Source: Anthonomus grandis grandis (taxonomy: Eukaryota; Arthropoda; Insecta; Coleoptera; Curculionidae). From it: 64,000 bases of DNA. The notes beneath the pieces were generated by a model. The model searched no databases. It worked only from the letters and a program-made list of their open reading frames with translations, and had not been told where the DNA came from. The DNA lies in contig NC_065555.1 of assembly GCF_022605725.1 (NCBI RefSeq), forward strand, positions 14,088,938 through 14,152,937. The letters run 5' to 3'. The position numbers and the translations under genes were made by a program. Below, piece by piece: positions 33,608-45,399 of the stretch. Within the stretch, counting starts at the first letter, position 1. Each line of letters starts with the position of its first letter.

Positions 33608-36600
33608 CTAGAAATAGAAAATACAAATTTATGCATCTCACATAAAAAATTAGTATTAGAATCTTAAAGTTAAAGTTAGATTAGATTATTCTAAAAAAGA
33701 CAAAAAATTTTTCCTAAATTTATGTTTATAATTTAAGTGGATATCATGGACAGAGCCTTGTAAATTTAATGATTGCATTCTTTTTTTATGTTCTTCTTAA
33801 GTAAAAGATCAAATGGTTTTTACTTTTTAATTACTTTTTAATTCTTACAACCCAAATTTATAAAAATAGGTACATCGTGTCCATTTAAGTTATGCACAAA
33901 TATTCATAAAAAACGGAATGCATCATCCAACGCAAGCTCAGAAGTTGTTTTCTTGAGAATATTTAAATATTATTATGCTGAAATAGTTGGAAAAAAATTA
34001 ATAAACATGTAAATCTAAAAATGACTCAAAAGAATGACAAAATTTACCGAAAGGTTTAGCTTTTTTTTAAATAATTTTAATCGCCATTAGAAGAAGTGTT
34101 TCTAGATCGATATTATAGATTTGTTTTTTTAAGAGCTCTTTTATATTAAATTGACAAAGATCGATGTTAAAATTATGGGTGAATATCGTAAGAAAAATAA
34201 TCAATATGCCTTTCGGACTAACTGAGAATATTTTAAGATTCAGAACGCGTCTTTTCTATAAATTATTTTATCTCCAGGTTTGCAGGTTAAAATGTGAACT
34301 TGTATTTGTATATATTAATTGGTATTAGTATACTAATTTAGTTATAAATCACAGAGAAAAATAATAATACAAGGGAGCATTAAAATACAGCTCTTGCCAT
34401 TGAAATAGTCGCAAAACAATGCCTATGCCGTAAATATTCTATAAAATAACAATTTATATAAACAGTCACAAACAGTCATAAAAGTATTAAAATATAACAG
34501 AACATACAGCAGAGTACACAATAAAACAACAAACTAAATTATTATTGCCATACGGGCTCTGTAAAAAAAGTTTATTTTCTTCAAAGAAGTTAGTTATTTG
34601 ACCTTTTACGATGGATTCGTCAATTTTAGATAAAATGGGCAAGATAGAAATTCAGTTAGATTAATCGTCAGCAGCTCTCTTATTTTAAAAAATAGATGTC
34701 ATCTTAGCTTTTTTAAGTGCACTGGGCAAAATGCAGTTATGCAGATATTAATAAGCTTTGTGAGAGGATAAGTTATTACTTAGACTAGTAGGTAGTTTAG
34801 ACAAAACGCATTCAGCAATTTTTATAAAGAAGTGATTAGATTTATGAGCATTCACGCTAGATTTGGAAAATTTGATCGACTAGTACTTCGTTTTATAATA
34901 TTTCACATGGCTATCTCTGGTTTATTTGCCTAGTACCATAACATTATCATATGCATGCATCTTTGCTTCCTGAATTTTAGTTTGATACTAAAACTTTTAA
35001 GTTTTTAAGTTGGGTTGGTGGAAACAGGGCTGGACACTGTTTGCTTAATAAGTGCAGGCAGCTTCAAGGTCATTTCCTTTAGCTCATAGCAATTTAAGTT
35101 TATACAATCTAGTTTTTAATGAAAAAAATCAGTAAGTGTGCCACCAATTTCTGTAGCCTGACATCAATATCAAAATAAGACTCACTGACAAAATCCCAAA
35201 TAACTCCCTCAACATTCTAGTGACATGTACGTGACATTCTAGTATGGTCAAACAAATGATGCACTTTAAGAGGTTTGCATAAGAATTTGGGTGCAAATTG
35301 ATAAAGATATTATCTATAACCGACTTATGTAGACCAAAAGGTTGTAATAGGGAACAGAGTTGCCTTGAGTTGCTGTCATTGTTATGAAACTGAGCATTAA
35401 AATAACCTGTTATTATTGTCTTAAGCGACAGACCCAATTCGTCCAGAATCTAAGCCATAAGATTGAGAAATGCATCGAAACTGCCCAGTATAGCAGATCC
35501 TTTTAAGTTATGCCTCAAAACTGAAGTATAGTCAAAATAAATAAAAGAAATTAACCGCTTTCACAAAGATGCTGACTATAATAATATTGCAAAAATTTAA
35601 ATCTAAAATATTATCAGACCTGCAAAAATTTCTTGTTGTAAATAAAAACAAAGAACGGGCATGTTTTGTCTATAAAGGCAACATAAGACTAGCAAAAAAC
35701 TTTTTGTAATATGGAGTACTGTGTACTGCTAGCACTACCTAAAGGAATATTCTTTTTTCAGTCATTTAGTCGTGCTGTAATATTTAACGAAGCCCTAAAC
35801 TATTAGTTTGAATTTTCTTTTTTGGTGTTTTGGTATTATCATTATTATCACTTTAGAAAAATCTCAAAAAAATTGTGTTTTTTTTTTCAATTTAAAAGCC
35901 CATTCTTGGCCCAAGAAACAAACACGATTTTACTGAAATGATGTCTTTCATTGTAGGTGACCATAAAACCCTAAGAAAATGCATATTTTAAGCAGTACTG
36001 GCAAAATAAAATAAAATAGAGGTAGGTAGAACCTCAAAAACTGAACTATTATGAAATATACAACATGAAAACGGAGTCATGGACGATCGTTATAGAATAA
36101 TATTTTTCATCTACCCAAAATAGTATTTTAGTGGGAGTTGATGTGATAAAAACTTTAAAAAATTATTTTCTGCATACATGTGAAAACCCATGTCAGATCA
36201 AAAAAAATTCACCATACTATAAATTTCTAATATTTACAGATTTGTTTTAGTGCATAACCTAAAAGGATCTGATATATTTATTAATACTAAACACTGAATG
36301 ATATGTACAGGGTGTTTTAGAACTATGGGATCAAACTTCTAGGGGTTGCTCAGTGCAACAGTAGAATCCATTTGAGTATAGGAACCCATGTCCGGAAATG
36401 TGTCACTACGCCACTACGACCCTAAGACGCGTTTAAATTTAGAAAAAATATTAATTACCTAAATAGGATCTGATGCATTTATTTTTACCTTTTTTATATG
36501 ATACTATCACAACAATTATTAAAAATGTCTTCCTCCAACCTCAATACACCGATTTAAACCCGCACATGATTTCGGCGGACTACACTAAAAATTTGATCCT

Positions 36601-39600
36601 CGTTTTGAATGATTTTAAATGCTGCTATTATTCGTCCAATTAAGTCTAGCTCTGATTCTACTGGAGTTTCGTACACTAAAGACTTTGCATGTCCCACAAG
36701 AAAAAATCGAGCGGCGTTAAATCGGGTGACCTAGGAGGCCAAGAAACTGCTCCACCTCTGGCAATCCAACGGTGCCCAATCCGCTGAGCCAAATACTCGC
36801 GTACTTGTACAGCAAAGTGAGCCGGCGCTTTATCATGCTGAAACCACATTTGCTGTCTAACGTTTAGTGGTTAGTTAATCGTTCCGGTAGAAGGTATGTT
36901 AATTATCCCAATTAAATAATCATCAACAATGCCTGCCCATACGTTGACAGACCAACGATTCTGATGTTTTCTTGGAAAAATTGCATTAGGATTTTCTTCG
37001 TCCCAAACATGGCTATTCCTACTATTAAAAATACCGTCTCTTATAAAAGAGGCTTCATCGGTCCACAAAACATATCATAAAAAATTTGGTTGTGCAATGA
37101 TGTGATCCAGAAGCCCTCGACAAAATTGAACTCTAGTATGATAATCGGCTGCAGTCATACCTTGAACTTTCTGGAAGTGGTAAGGATGGAGTTGTTGCTC
37201 GTGTAGTATCCGCCAGACAGAAGCGTTACACGTATTCATATTCTTAGCGACGTCACGTGTGCTATTTGATGGTTCATTGGCAACTCGCTGAAGCACCTCT
37301 TCTTCAAATTCGATCGTTCTTACGGTTCGAGCAACACCAGTATCATGCATCTTGGTCTTAAACATGCCTGTCTCAGCGAGCCGCCGATGAACCGCAATAA
37401 ACTTTTTGTATCCAGGATGCTGTCGTTCGGGATAACGTTCATGATACAACTGCGATGCTGCTCGTGCATTGCAGTTTGTTGCTCCGTATGCCAAATGCAT
37501 ATCCGCCAATTCTTGATTGGTAAAGTTTTCCATCAGCAATAAATGTTTAATAATTGTAAGCTATAAAATTTTTAAACATGACATTGTGAATTGATATTGA
37601 TAAGCGTTGATTTTAAATAATTGTTGTTATGGTATCATGTACAAAAGGTAAAAATAAATGCAGCAGATCCTATTTAGGTAATTAATGTTTTTTATAAATT
37701 TTAACGCGTTTTAGGGCCGTAGTGGCCTAGTGACGCATTTCCGGACATGGGTTCCTATACTCAAATGGATTCTTCTGTTGCACTGAATAACCCCCAGAAG
37801 TTTGATCCCATAGTTCTGAAACACCCTGTATATTAATGATAAAAATACAAATATTTACAGTATCAGAATATAGTAGTGTTATCAAGTCTGTTCAGCAAAT
37901 GTGTCTCAGTGTTGATCCAGATAGAGATACATGTTATTGAAATAATTCAGTTTTTGACAGTGCATTTCAGTTAAGTTTAGTTCATTATCCCGACTTTAAG
38001 AATACTGAAGTCAAACCCATTAGAGGCCAATTTAGTCCAATTATCATTCCTATTATAACCCATGTATTTAAAACAATGAAATATGATGAATTTATGTTTC
38101 TTAGGCAGTGGAAATCCGCCATATATTTACTAGTAGTAAAAGTAACTAATTCCAAAAATGACTTTCTATTCTATTTGAGACTAGTTCGTTACGTGTTGTT
38201 TTAAGAAATTTTGAAAAAGTAATTTGTCCTCAAATCTTGCGCAAAAAAATAAATGTTTTTACCAATGTGAATCTGGTTTTAGAAAAGTATTGAGTTGAAT
38301 TACTGAGCTGAGCATTTTGGATGAAATTGTATTGATAAAGAAAAACAGTTTGTTGGTGTTCTTTGATAATTGCAAGTCATTTGATACGTTGGATTTACAA
38401 CTTATGTGTACTGAACTACACTATTATGAGTTCAAAAGTAACACCATTATACTGCTTAATAATTATCTAACATAAAGATCTTAGCGTATTTTTATCAATT
38501 AAAAGATTTTAAATATTCTTCCTACTGTGAGGGCAGTTCCTCAAGGATCAATTTTCGATCCTTGCTTAGTTACATGCACAGTTACATTACAGAGCGCAGT
38601 TAATCATCAGCAAAGTTACAAGAATTTGTTGATGATAGTCAATTATTTGGAAACTGAAAGGGTAATAAATCAATGCCTAGATGCTATTTATTACTACTCA
38701 AACAAAAATGGACTTGAATCCAAAAAAATCTGTAATTGCTAAAGTATCATAAAAAGGTTACTTTTCATTGTAAAATTTGTACAAAAAAAACTAGGTGAAA
38801 TGCTGATACTTTTTTAGATGAGTTGCGGTAACTATGTTTACGGGCCACCCATTAATTGTAAAACCATATATAAATTGCCAGAAATACATGTTGAAAAGAG
38901 ATAAAACTTGTATTTTGCTTGCTTTTTAAATCAACTTTTAATTATAAACACCTTCTTGTTTTCTTTGTGGCTTTCGTTAGCAATAACCTTAATATTTCTT
39001 TTCTTTTTTCTGTGCTAAGAAAAATAAAATATGGTGGAAACTGAAAAACAAAATTCAACTTTTTGTCCATTTAATGACAAATAAAATCCCATCTAAGATC
39101 TCAAATCGTGGACGATCGTGATAGAATAAAATTTCTCGTCAATCCAAAATAGCATTTTGGGACACAATGGAAAGTCAAAATGTGGTATAAACTGTAAAAT
39201 TATTTTCTGCATCCTACACCGTGAAAACTCATCTTAGATCGGAAAAAAAAATCACCATACTGTACAATTTTTATATTTATAGATTCAATTTAATGCATAA
39301 CTTAAACGGATCTGATATATGGATTATTATAATTTTTATTGTCGTTTCTAAAATAATAGACGTGAAATTTAAAAAAAGTATTGTATAGACTTAAAGAATG
39401 AGACAGTTAGTAATAAATAATTTAAAAAAATTATGTATGTTATAATAAAAACCATATTTTATGAACTATTTTTCTAAATATTAATAAAAACGCTTAAAAA
39501 TACTAACTTTAAATCCGTTTTTTCTAGCAATAGCTTCGCTATGCATAAATAAATCCTTGGCGATTCCCTTTCCGCGATAATTGGAATCCACCGACAATAT

Positions 39601-40768
39601 TCTAATATCGAATATTTTATCCACGTTGTATTTTGAAAACAGGTCCAGTTCCATATTAACGTCGTTAAGTAATCCGAAAATTCGTCGATATTGTAAGTTT
39701 TCGATGGCGTTCGTTTCTTCTATGGATTTTTCGGTATCGCCTTTATTTGATACCCCGTTGAGAGCAACCCCGGCAATCTAAAAAATTACAATTTATTTAC
39801 GCAGCTGTTTTATTCATTCGGGAAAAAATAGGTGATATAGACTGGAAACTCTAGAAATTTCATTTATTTATACTATTCAGAAGATTTCAGAAAACGTAGG
39901 CTAAAATTAAAATAGGATTATTTTTTTTATCAGTGATTTCTGGCTTTAATCAGCTGAGACAGATTTGTTGTAAAAATAAATAATATTCTGATAAGTAATA
40001 TTGAAGCCTTAATCTACAACCGATAATACATATCCATCAAATCCATTATTACTATTACATTAACTACCTAATTGCCTATGCATGTTTGTGAGACTGCAAA
40101 ATCTCTTTACATGTAAAAAACCTTAAACTTTTATACCACAAATATTTGTAATCACAATTTCTAATAAAAAAACTATTAAAAATATTCATCGTGGCATATT
40201 TCCCGAATGCCTCGGGGAATATCCAGATCCAATAACTCGAAACTCTTCAAGGAAAATGCCATTAAAGAATTCCTTCCGTCGTTCGCACCTTCGAATATTG
40301 AGGTCAACCTGAGGAATTTCTGGAAATTTATTTCATCGAACGCCGCGCTATATTTAATAAATATTTTGTATTTATATTAATGGATTATATTGGGAACATT
40401 ATAAAGTTCTTTAATTGCATTTTTTGCATGTATTTTTTACTAATCACTCTTTGCAACGATAAAGTGGTTGGTACCTAATTAAAACCGAATAATTGCATAT
40501 AATCAATATCTTTTTAAACCTTCTCCATATTTCTATCCACAGCCATCAAAGACATTCCATCTTCCAAGGTTTTGAGCTCGTGGTGTTCCAGTAAAGGGCA
40601 TGGGATTCCATGTAGGGCGAGCCCTACGGCAGCATTCAGGGGTTCGTCTGGAAAGCTTACGCGAAGATGATCGATGACGTCGGAAAATCGGGATTTTGGT
40701 ACGATGACGTATTCTAGCATGTTGGTTGCTAAAGTTTCTTCTAGAGAGGTTAAAAATATTGTTTCTAC
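33434..40768 (-). CDS. Arylalkylamine (dopamine-type) N-acetyltransferase, three exons
   Basis: Host gene on the - strand, insect AANAT family of GNAT acetyltransferases: acetyl-CoA-dependent N-acetylation of amines such as dopamine or octopamine, used in cuticle sclerotisation and amine inactivation. Exons 40520-40768, 39508-39777 and 33434-33607 join in phase 0. From the ATG at 40720 this gives 214 residues, normal length. N-terminal motif DEPLNAAVGLALHG; LEDGMSLMAVDRN runs across the first junction into IAGVALNG. The acetyl-CoA binding motif A is ILSVDSNYRGKGIAKDLF (R-G-x-G). The C-terminal exon starts MKTDATSLFTQRVAESQGF. The frame is open upstream of the ATG to an acceptor-like TTTATAG, so an extra 5' exon is possible. 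Donors GTTTAA and GTTAGT are weak. The second intron, 5.9 kb, is full of transposons. Confidence 0.85.
33608..34530. other. AT-rich intron sequence
   Basis: No gene seen. A copy of the dispersed TCCATTTAAGTTATGCA motif lies at 33880-33896. Confidence 0.5.
34540..35440 (-). pseudogene. Non-LTR retrotransposon relic, endonuclease to RT (CR1/Jockey-like)
   Basis: - strand, read 35440 to 34540. Endonuclease end: ITGYFNAQFHNND (the GDFNA box, with D changed to Y), then FGLHKSVIDNIFINL. Then a linker with IQEAKMHAYDNV, and RT N-terminal motifs IAECVLSKLPTSLSNN, ISILPILSKIDESIVKGQIT then NFFEENKLF. Many stops. It lies in the second AANAT intron, same strand as the gene. Confidence 0.78.
35494..36271. 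mobile_element. MITE-like element with about 20-bp terminal inverted repeats
   Basis: Left end CAGATCCTTTTAAGTTATGC and right end GCATAACCTAAAAGGATCTG are inverted copies (19 of 20). TA dinucleotides lie one base outside each end. A related copy of its right half is at about 39080-39314, ending in the same repeat. No transposase inside: non-autonomous. Confidence 0.6.
36308..37828 (-). mobile_element. Complete DUF4817-type DNA transposon with about 198-bp inverted repeats
   Basis: TA target duplication at 36306-36307 and 37829-37830. Terminal inverted repeats begin CAGGGTGTTT and extend about 198 bp (36308-36505 and 37631-37828) with high identity. Total 1521 bp. The single transposase frame is on the - strand. 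Located in the second AANAT intron. Confidence 0.92.
36540..37539 (-). pseudogene. DDE transposase (DUF4817 N-terminus), two stops and a frameshift
   Basis: - strand from ATG 37539. N-terminal DUF4817 helix-turn-helix (MENFTNQELADMHLAYGATN, YPERQHPGYKKF), second HTH (STRDVAKNMNTCNASVWRIL), then the catalytic core WTDEASF (D1), WFQHDKAPAHF (D2), PPRSPDLTPLDFFLW (D3). A TGA at 37075-37077 and a TAA at about 36872 interrupt one otherwise continuous frame; the TGA lies where a CGA codon is likely. A one-base loss just after D3 shifts the C-terminal part (HAKSLVYETPVESELDLIGR), which ends near 36540. Recently inactivated: few lesions. Confidence 0.9.
37980..38760 (+). pseudogene. Non-LTR RT fragment (Jockey/CR1-like)
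   Basis: + strand, antisense to the AANAT-like gene. Recognisable steps: FEKVICPQIL, LVFFDNCKSFDTLDLQLMC (first catalytic box), then RAVPQGSIFDPCL (box 4) and a degenerate continuation to about 38760. Multiple frame changes. Confidence 0.8.
39080..39314 (+). repeat. Partial second copy of the MITE-like element
   Basis: Resembles 36040-36271 over about 230 bp (GTGGACGATCGTGATAGAAT-like, AAATTATTTTCTGCAT, TCACCATACTGTA) and ends ATGCATAACTTAAACGGATC. The left end was not found. Confidence 0.6.
39508..39777 (-). CDS. AANAT-like exon 2
   Basis: 90 codons, acceptor TAG at 39778-39780, donor GTTAGT below 39508. Carries IAGVALNGVSNKGDTEKS and the acetyl-CoA binding motif ILSVDSNYRGKGIAKDLF. Confidence 0.87.
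40180..40350 (-). CDS. Unassigned exon-like frame inside AANAT intron 1
   Basis: - strand, 57 open codons beginning after an ATATAG that could be a splice acceptor and ending TAA. Reads AFDEINFQKFLRLTSIF then EGANDGRNSLMAFSLKSFE and LDIPRGIREICHDEYF. GC is clearly higher than the intron around it. IFEGAND weakly recalls the IFEGTND of acyl-CoA dehydrogenases, but the rest does not clearly match. It could be an alternative last exon, a retrocopy scrap, or chance. Confidence 0.35.
40520..40768 (-). CDS. AANAT-like exon 1 (first coding)
   Basis: Coding from ATG 40720 (MLEYVIVPKSRFSDVIDHLR), with 16 further open codons back to an acceptor-like TTTATAG at about 40769. If an upstream exon exists, translation may start there. 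Donor AAG/GTTTAA is weak, but the junction to IAGVALNG is exactly where the family expects it. Confidence 0.82.
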
Positions 40769-41023
40769 CTATAAATAAAAGAAAAATTTTAGTTTTTATG
40801 TAAGAAATTATTGATAAAATGTTATTTTTCTTTTGAGTAATCTAAATCATAAAAAACAGTTAGCATTAAAAAATGTATTATACAAATAATCTTAGGAAGA
40901 AGTACCTATGGTTTGTCACTTTTTGAGTGTTCTTGACCACAGAACTCATAAGAAATATTAAAATTCCTTATAAAAATATATATTTCAATAAATATAATAT
41001 TCTAATTTAAATCCTGTTATATA
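40769..41023. other. AT-rich DNA
   Basis: No promoter or further AANAT exon recognised. Confidence 0.4.
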
Positions 41024-41960
41024 CAGAGTATTTGGTATTTGATTGTGTCTGGCAATTTAAGAAAGGGGGTGATAAGTGAGATTATTTTGACCATATTTAA
41101 CACTATATAGTGCTATACTAAGTATCACGGTTTTCGAAATATCATCGTTTTACCGAATTTGGTGATGGATCGATAAATGTTTTAATTAAACATTTATTAA
41201 TTGTTTTATCTGGTTAATGATTTTTTATTGTAAATTTGAATGTGTGTTTGAATGATATAAAACACGTACTAAATTCTACATATGATAAAAAAAATTGACT
41301 TATTTAAATATACAAAACGAATTTTTGAAGTATCTAACTTCGAGTTTATACGCGAATAACTCAAAGTGTGTAAATAAGATATTCGGTCAAATATCTTTTA
41401 AAAACCTCTTTTATCTTTGTTTTTTTTTTATTATTATATCACATTCTAACACAGAATGTTGATTCTTTCTTACTACTTTTAGTAGGTTTATTTCGCTCCG
41501 CGAGGAACAAACTTACTCTTTAGAATTTGATTATTTCTCAACAGCTGTCAACTTCAGTATTTTATATCACTTACTTTGTGATATTTTTATTAAATATTTT
41601 GATACAATGGCTGCTTTTTCGAATGCTGAATATGCTGTTATAGTATTTATGTACGGTAAAGCGGACGACAATGCAGCAGCTGCTCGAAGATTTTATGCTG
41701 AAAGTTTTCCTCAAAGAAGAGTACCTCATGTGACCATCTTCGCTAATACCCACTATAGATTTAGCAAAACTGGTAATTTAAATCTAAAAAAAAAACTGGT
41801 AAATTGGAGAATTTTATGGACGGATAAATCCAATTTGTTTCGCGAAGAGATTACTAATTTTCGCAACCTGCATTATTGGACAGATAAAAATCCTCATATG
41901 CAGAATGAGGTTTTGAATGAAGCCTCTAAATATAAGAGATCAAATCATATTTAATATTAA
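41024..41960 (+). mobile_element. Truncated DUF4817-type transposon, left end present
   Basis: TA at 41022-41023 followed by CAGAGTATTTGGTATTTGAT resembles the left end of this transposon class. The coding part starts at 41607. No right inverted repeat found up to 42500. Confidence 0.5.
41607..41954 (+). pseudogene. DUF4817-type transposase, internally deleted
   Basis: FSNAEYAVIVFMYGKADDNA then FPQRRVPHVTIFANTH is a textbook DUF4817 N-terminus. The frame then jumps from GNLNLKKK directly to RILWTDKSNLF (the D1 region, DE changed to DK), so about 100 residues including the second HTH are missing. Ends in a TAA soon after. D2 and D3 absent. Confidence 0.85.
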
Positions 41961-42909
41961 TTAAGATAAAAAAATACAATTAATTTATATTTATGTACAC
42001 AGGGCAGGGGTAGGCAGCGACTGAATCGGGGAAGCGCAATTTTAAGCACAATTTTATCATTTTTTGGTAAAACCAATTTGTTACATAGATAAAATTCAAT
42101 TTGCATTAAAGAAATTTACTAGTTTTGTCTTTAGCGCTCTCTCAATTATTTTAACCAAATTGGAAACTAGTTTTTATTAAATTACTTTTTTATGAATTAT
42201 AGATAATGCCATGTTATCTTTAATATTTGTAAAATAGGTATTAAACATTTTTGCAATATTATGCAAATTTTGTTTAAGTCTATTATTTTCGCCCTTAGAA
42301 AATTTACTGATATCTTTACTTTGGAAAAATGTATTTACAAATATTCTTAAAATATAATGTTGCTGAATGATGGTTAATAATAAAAAACTAATATAAAGAA
42401 TTTAATTAGAGAAATAATAATATATTTAGGATATTGTGCCTAATCTTATTAACCTGTTTTTATGTAAAGAGGTGGTCCTGATAGGATGTTATTCCTATTA
42501 GGCTGAGAAGTAAGCTGCTTTTAAAATTATGAAATATGAACCGTATTAGTGTTCATTTTATCAGATTAACCAATTTCTCTATAAATAATGTATGTATATC
42601 ATGTAAAAAGATGCAAAAAGAAAAAATTGCTTGAAATTAAGTAAAATTGATCAGTTTTGGAAGAACATTCACGACTTTTTCAGCTTTGACATACTTTAGA
42701 GTTTCTTTGTTATTTTAATATTCTTTAAATGAATAAAACCATTACTTAGTAGTTCATGTAAGTTATATTTTAAACAAATGCCAAAGCTTTCCCATGACCA
42801 TGTCGTTTATAGATTTAAAAAGAAACACTCATCTGAAAACAAGTGGCCGTAATAAGGTACAGTCCAATTTCATTAAGAATCTCTGAAGAATCAACTATAT
42901 AAAGAATTT

Positions 42910-43350
42910 TCTTATTTTATTTCAGACAGAAAAGGTCAATTACTGGAGCAATATTCCATCTCTTGCAGTTTCATATTGAAGTAACCTTCTGTGACCTTTC
43001 GAAGGTTTTTGATAGCATATCTAATAGAATCCTTTCTTAATAACTTAAATTTTATGGTTTGTCAAGCACTTCTTTGGATATATCTTGTGGGACGTACTCA
43101 AAACAACTGCATAAATAAGACTTTATGGAAAGTATGAGATTAGCAATCATAAGATTATTATTAATCTTTAGGGGCCGCTCGTCTTTATAATCAGAGACTA
43201 TTGATATTAAGCCCAATGTCTTTTTTGCATTACACCACTACTCTCTATGGAAATGACAAACTAGACTTAGAAAGGATGATGGAGGTGATCGTTTCAGGTT
43301 TGGGCAGATTGATTTAGCAAATTATTGTTTTGTATATTAATATACAAGAT
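42910..43350 (+). pseudogene. Non-LTR RT fragment (CR1-like)
   Basis: EVTFCDLSKVFDSISNRIL (first catalytic box), YGLSSTSLDIYLVGRTQN, then after decay a scrambled FADD box: the bases following TTTGCA have lost two nucleotides. Then YGNDKLDLERMMEVIVSGLG. Broken in several frames. 41960-42900 holds nothing recognised. Confidence 0.75.
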
Positions 43351-43899
43351 TTTCTGGATTTTCAAGCAGATGTTTTTATTGGAACTTTGACATATGTATA
43401 GTCAAAGGCTCTATTCGGAGTAAAAAATGTTCGAGTACGCTCAAAAGTTTAACTTACAAATTCTCAAAGATATAGCCTAATCTAAATATCTCCTTAAGCT
43501 AAAGGATATCAAATATGGTGGTATATAAATTCCTTAAAGAATCAAAGATATCAAGGTCAACCTTATATTTAAATTGTCATATGCAAAATTTATTTTCGGA
43601 TTTAGCATTTTTTTGGAAAAACTGTTTTATTCAAAAACTTCGATTAACATGTATTATTACCTGCTATAAATATTAAATACTTGATTGATCCTGAACAGAA
43701 CCCAATCTATGCTGATTTACTTTTATTTCAAAAACTTTAATTAACATATTTATTAACCGCTATAAATAATTAATACTTGATTGACTTAAATTTTTTTATA
43801 TGATTTTTCTATGGATTTTTTTTTAAGTAAAATACCTATTTTCTTTATTTGTTTCCCATTTTATAGTTTGACAAATGGTTACATCTCATATATATTTAA

Positions 43900-44880
43900 A
43901 AAAAATCCCAAAAGCGGTTTTATTTAGTTTATTAGAATTTTATTGGCAGGTTCCATTAATTTTTTTTATAGAAAACTAAATGCACTTTTTAATGTCATGG
44001 AGTGTGTTCAATATTTGGTAAAAGATTTACATTTTTTATGTTTTGTGCCTTATTTTATTATTACTGTGTTTATATTATCAATATTATTTCTATGTCCAGT
44101 CAAAAAAATGTATAGAAAAAAAATAACACAATCTTAACCTTTAAAGTTCTATACTCGCATTTCCTGGGAATATGGATTTTTTTTTCCAAAATGAAAATTT
44201 TTCTTGGTATAATTTACATTCTTAGGTTATTAACCATTCTTATTGTTTATAAATTATTTAGAACATTTTATGTATATTTTTTTTGATATGATTTTCCCAC
44301 TATTCTTATAAATATGAAATATTTTTTTAATTTATTTTTAATTGATCTTTTTACTAGTTACATTTTTTTTACAAATTGCCTTATATTTTAATAAGTTTGC
44401 ATATTTTTTTTAAATATAAAACTGTACTTAAAAAAAACTTCAATTTTTTAAATCTGACTTCCTCAAAATTCAAAAATATTCCTGGCATATTTCACATTCT
44501 TAGATCAATAACCATTTTTATTTTATTATTATTTGTAACTTTAGAATAATTGATGTACGTTTTTTTGACCCGATTATTTACTATTTTTATCAATTTAATT
44601 TTATATTAAAATTTAATTATAAATTATTTTTAAGGAATTTGCATATTTTTTATGGAATGCGTGAAAATGTCATTCGTAAACCCTTATAATTAAAAGACCC
44701 TTTAAGCTGAAGCTCTTAATGAGAAATAAAATTACTTTTTTGAGTATTAGAAATTATATCTATGTACTTACATTTTTCGAGTTTTTTTTGTCTTATTTTT
44801 AATATTTAATAAAAAAATATGTAAAAAGAAAAACACAATCTTACCCTCAAAGTTTCATACTTGTATTTCCATATTTAATT
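43900..44880. repeat. Degenerate AT-rich tandem repeats (about 280 and 710 bp)
   Basis: AACACAATCTTA followed by a CC-TTCATACT-GTATTTCC-like stretch occurs at about 44104 and 44812. CATTCTTAG..TAACCATT occurs at about 44214 and 44493. Non-coding. Confidence 0.45.
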
Positions 44881-45399
44881 AATTTTTCTAGTGTTTCGAA
44901 AAATATGAAAAATTAATTTAATTTTCAGTCCGTCTTGCTGTTTTTATTTTTTCACAAATGGCTCCATTTTCAAAATATTTTATAAAATATAACAATAATT
45001 GTAATTTTTCATGACCAGTTTTTCCAAATCATATTTTTTTTAATAAAATGGACATTTGGTTGATGAGTATAAAAATAACAATGTTTGTTCTAAATGTAGT
45101 GGTAACAATTTAGTGTGGTAATTGTGTTGTATCAAATCAGCGGTATAGTCTTAATTTAGATTTGAAATATTGTTTTATTAATAAGTATTGTTTATTTTAA
45201 CTGTCAGGACTACCTTAATAATAAGAATATCATTATTTTATTAATTAATGATTGGAATCATATTTTTGAGCAAGACTTAAGTTTTACCGTAAATAGATCC
45301 ATGTGAATTAAATATGGATTGGTACAAGTTAGTTGGTAGTTTTTATAAGATTTGTTATAAGATATAATTTGATATAACTACCTACCTACAATAGGTCAT

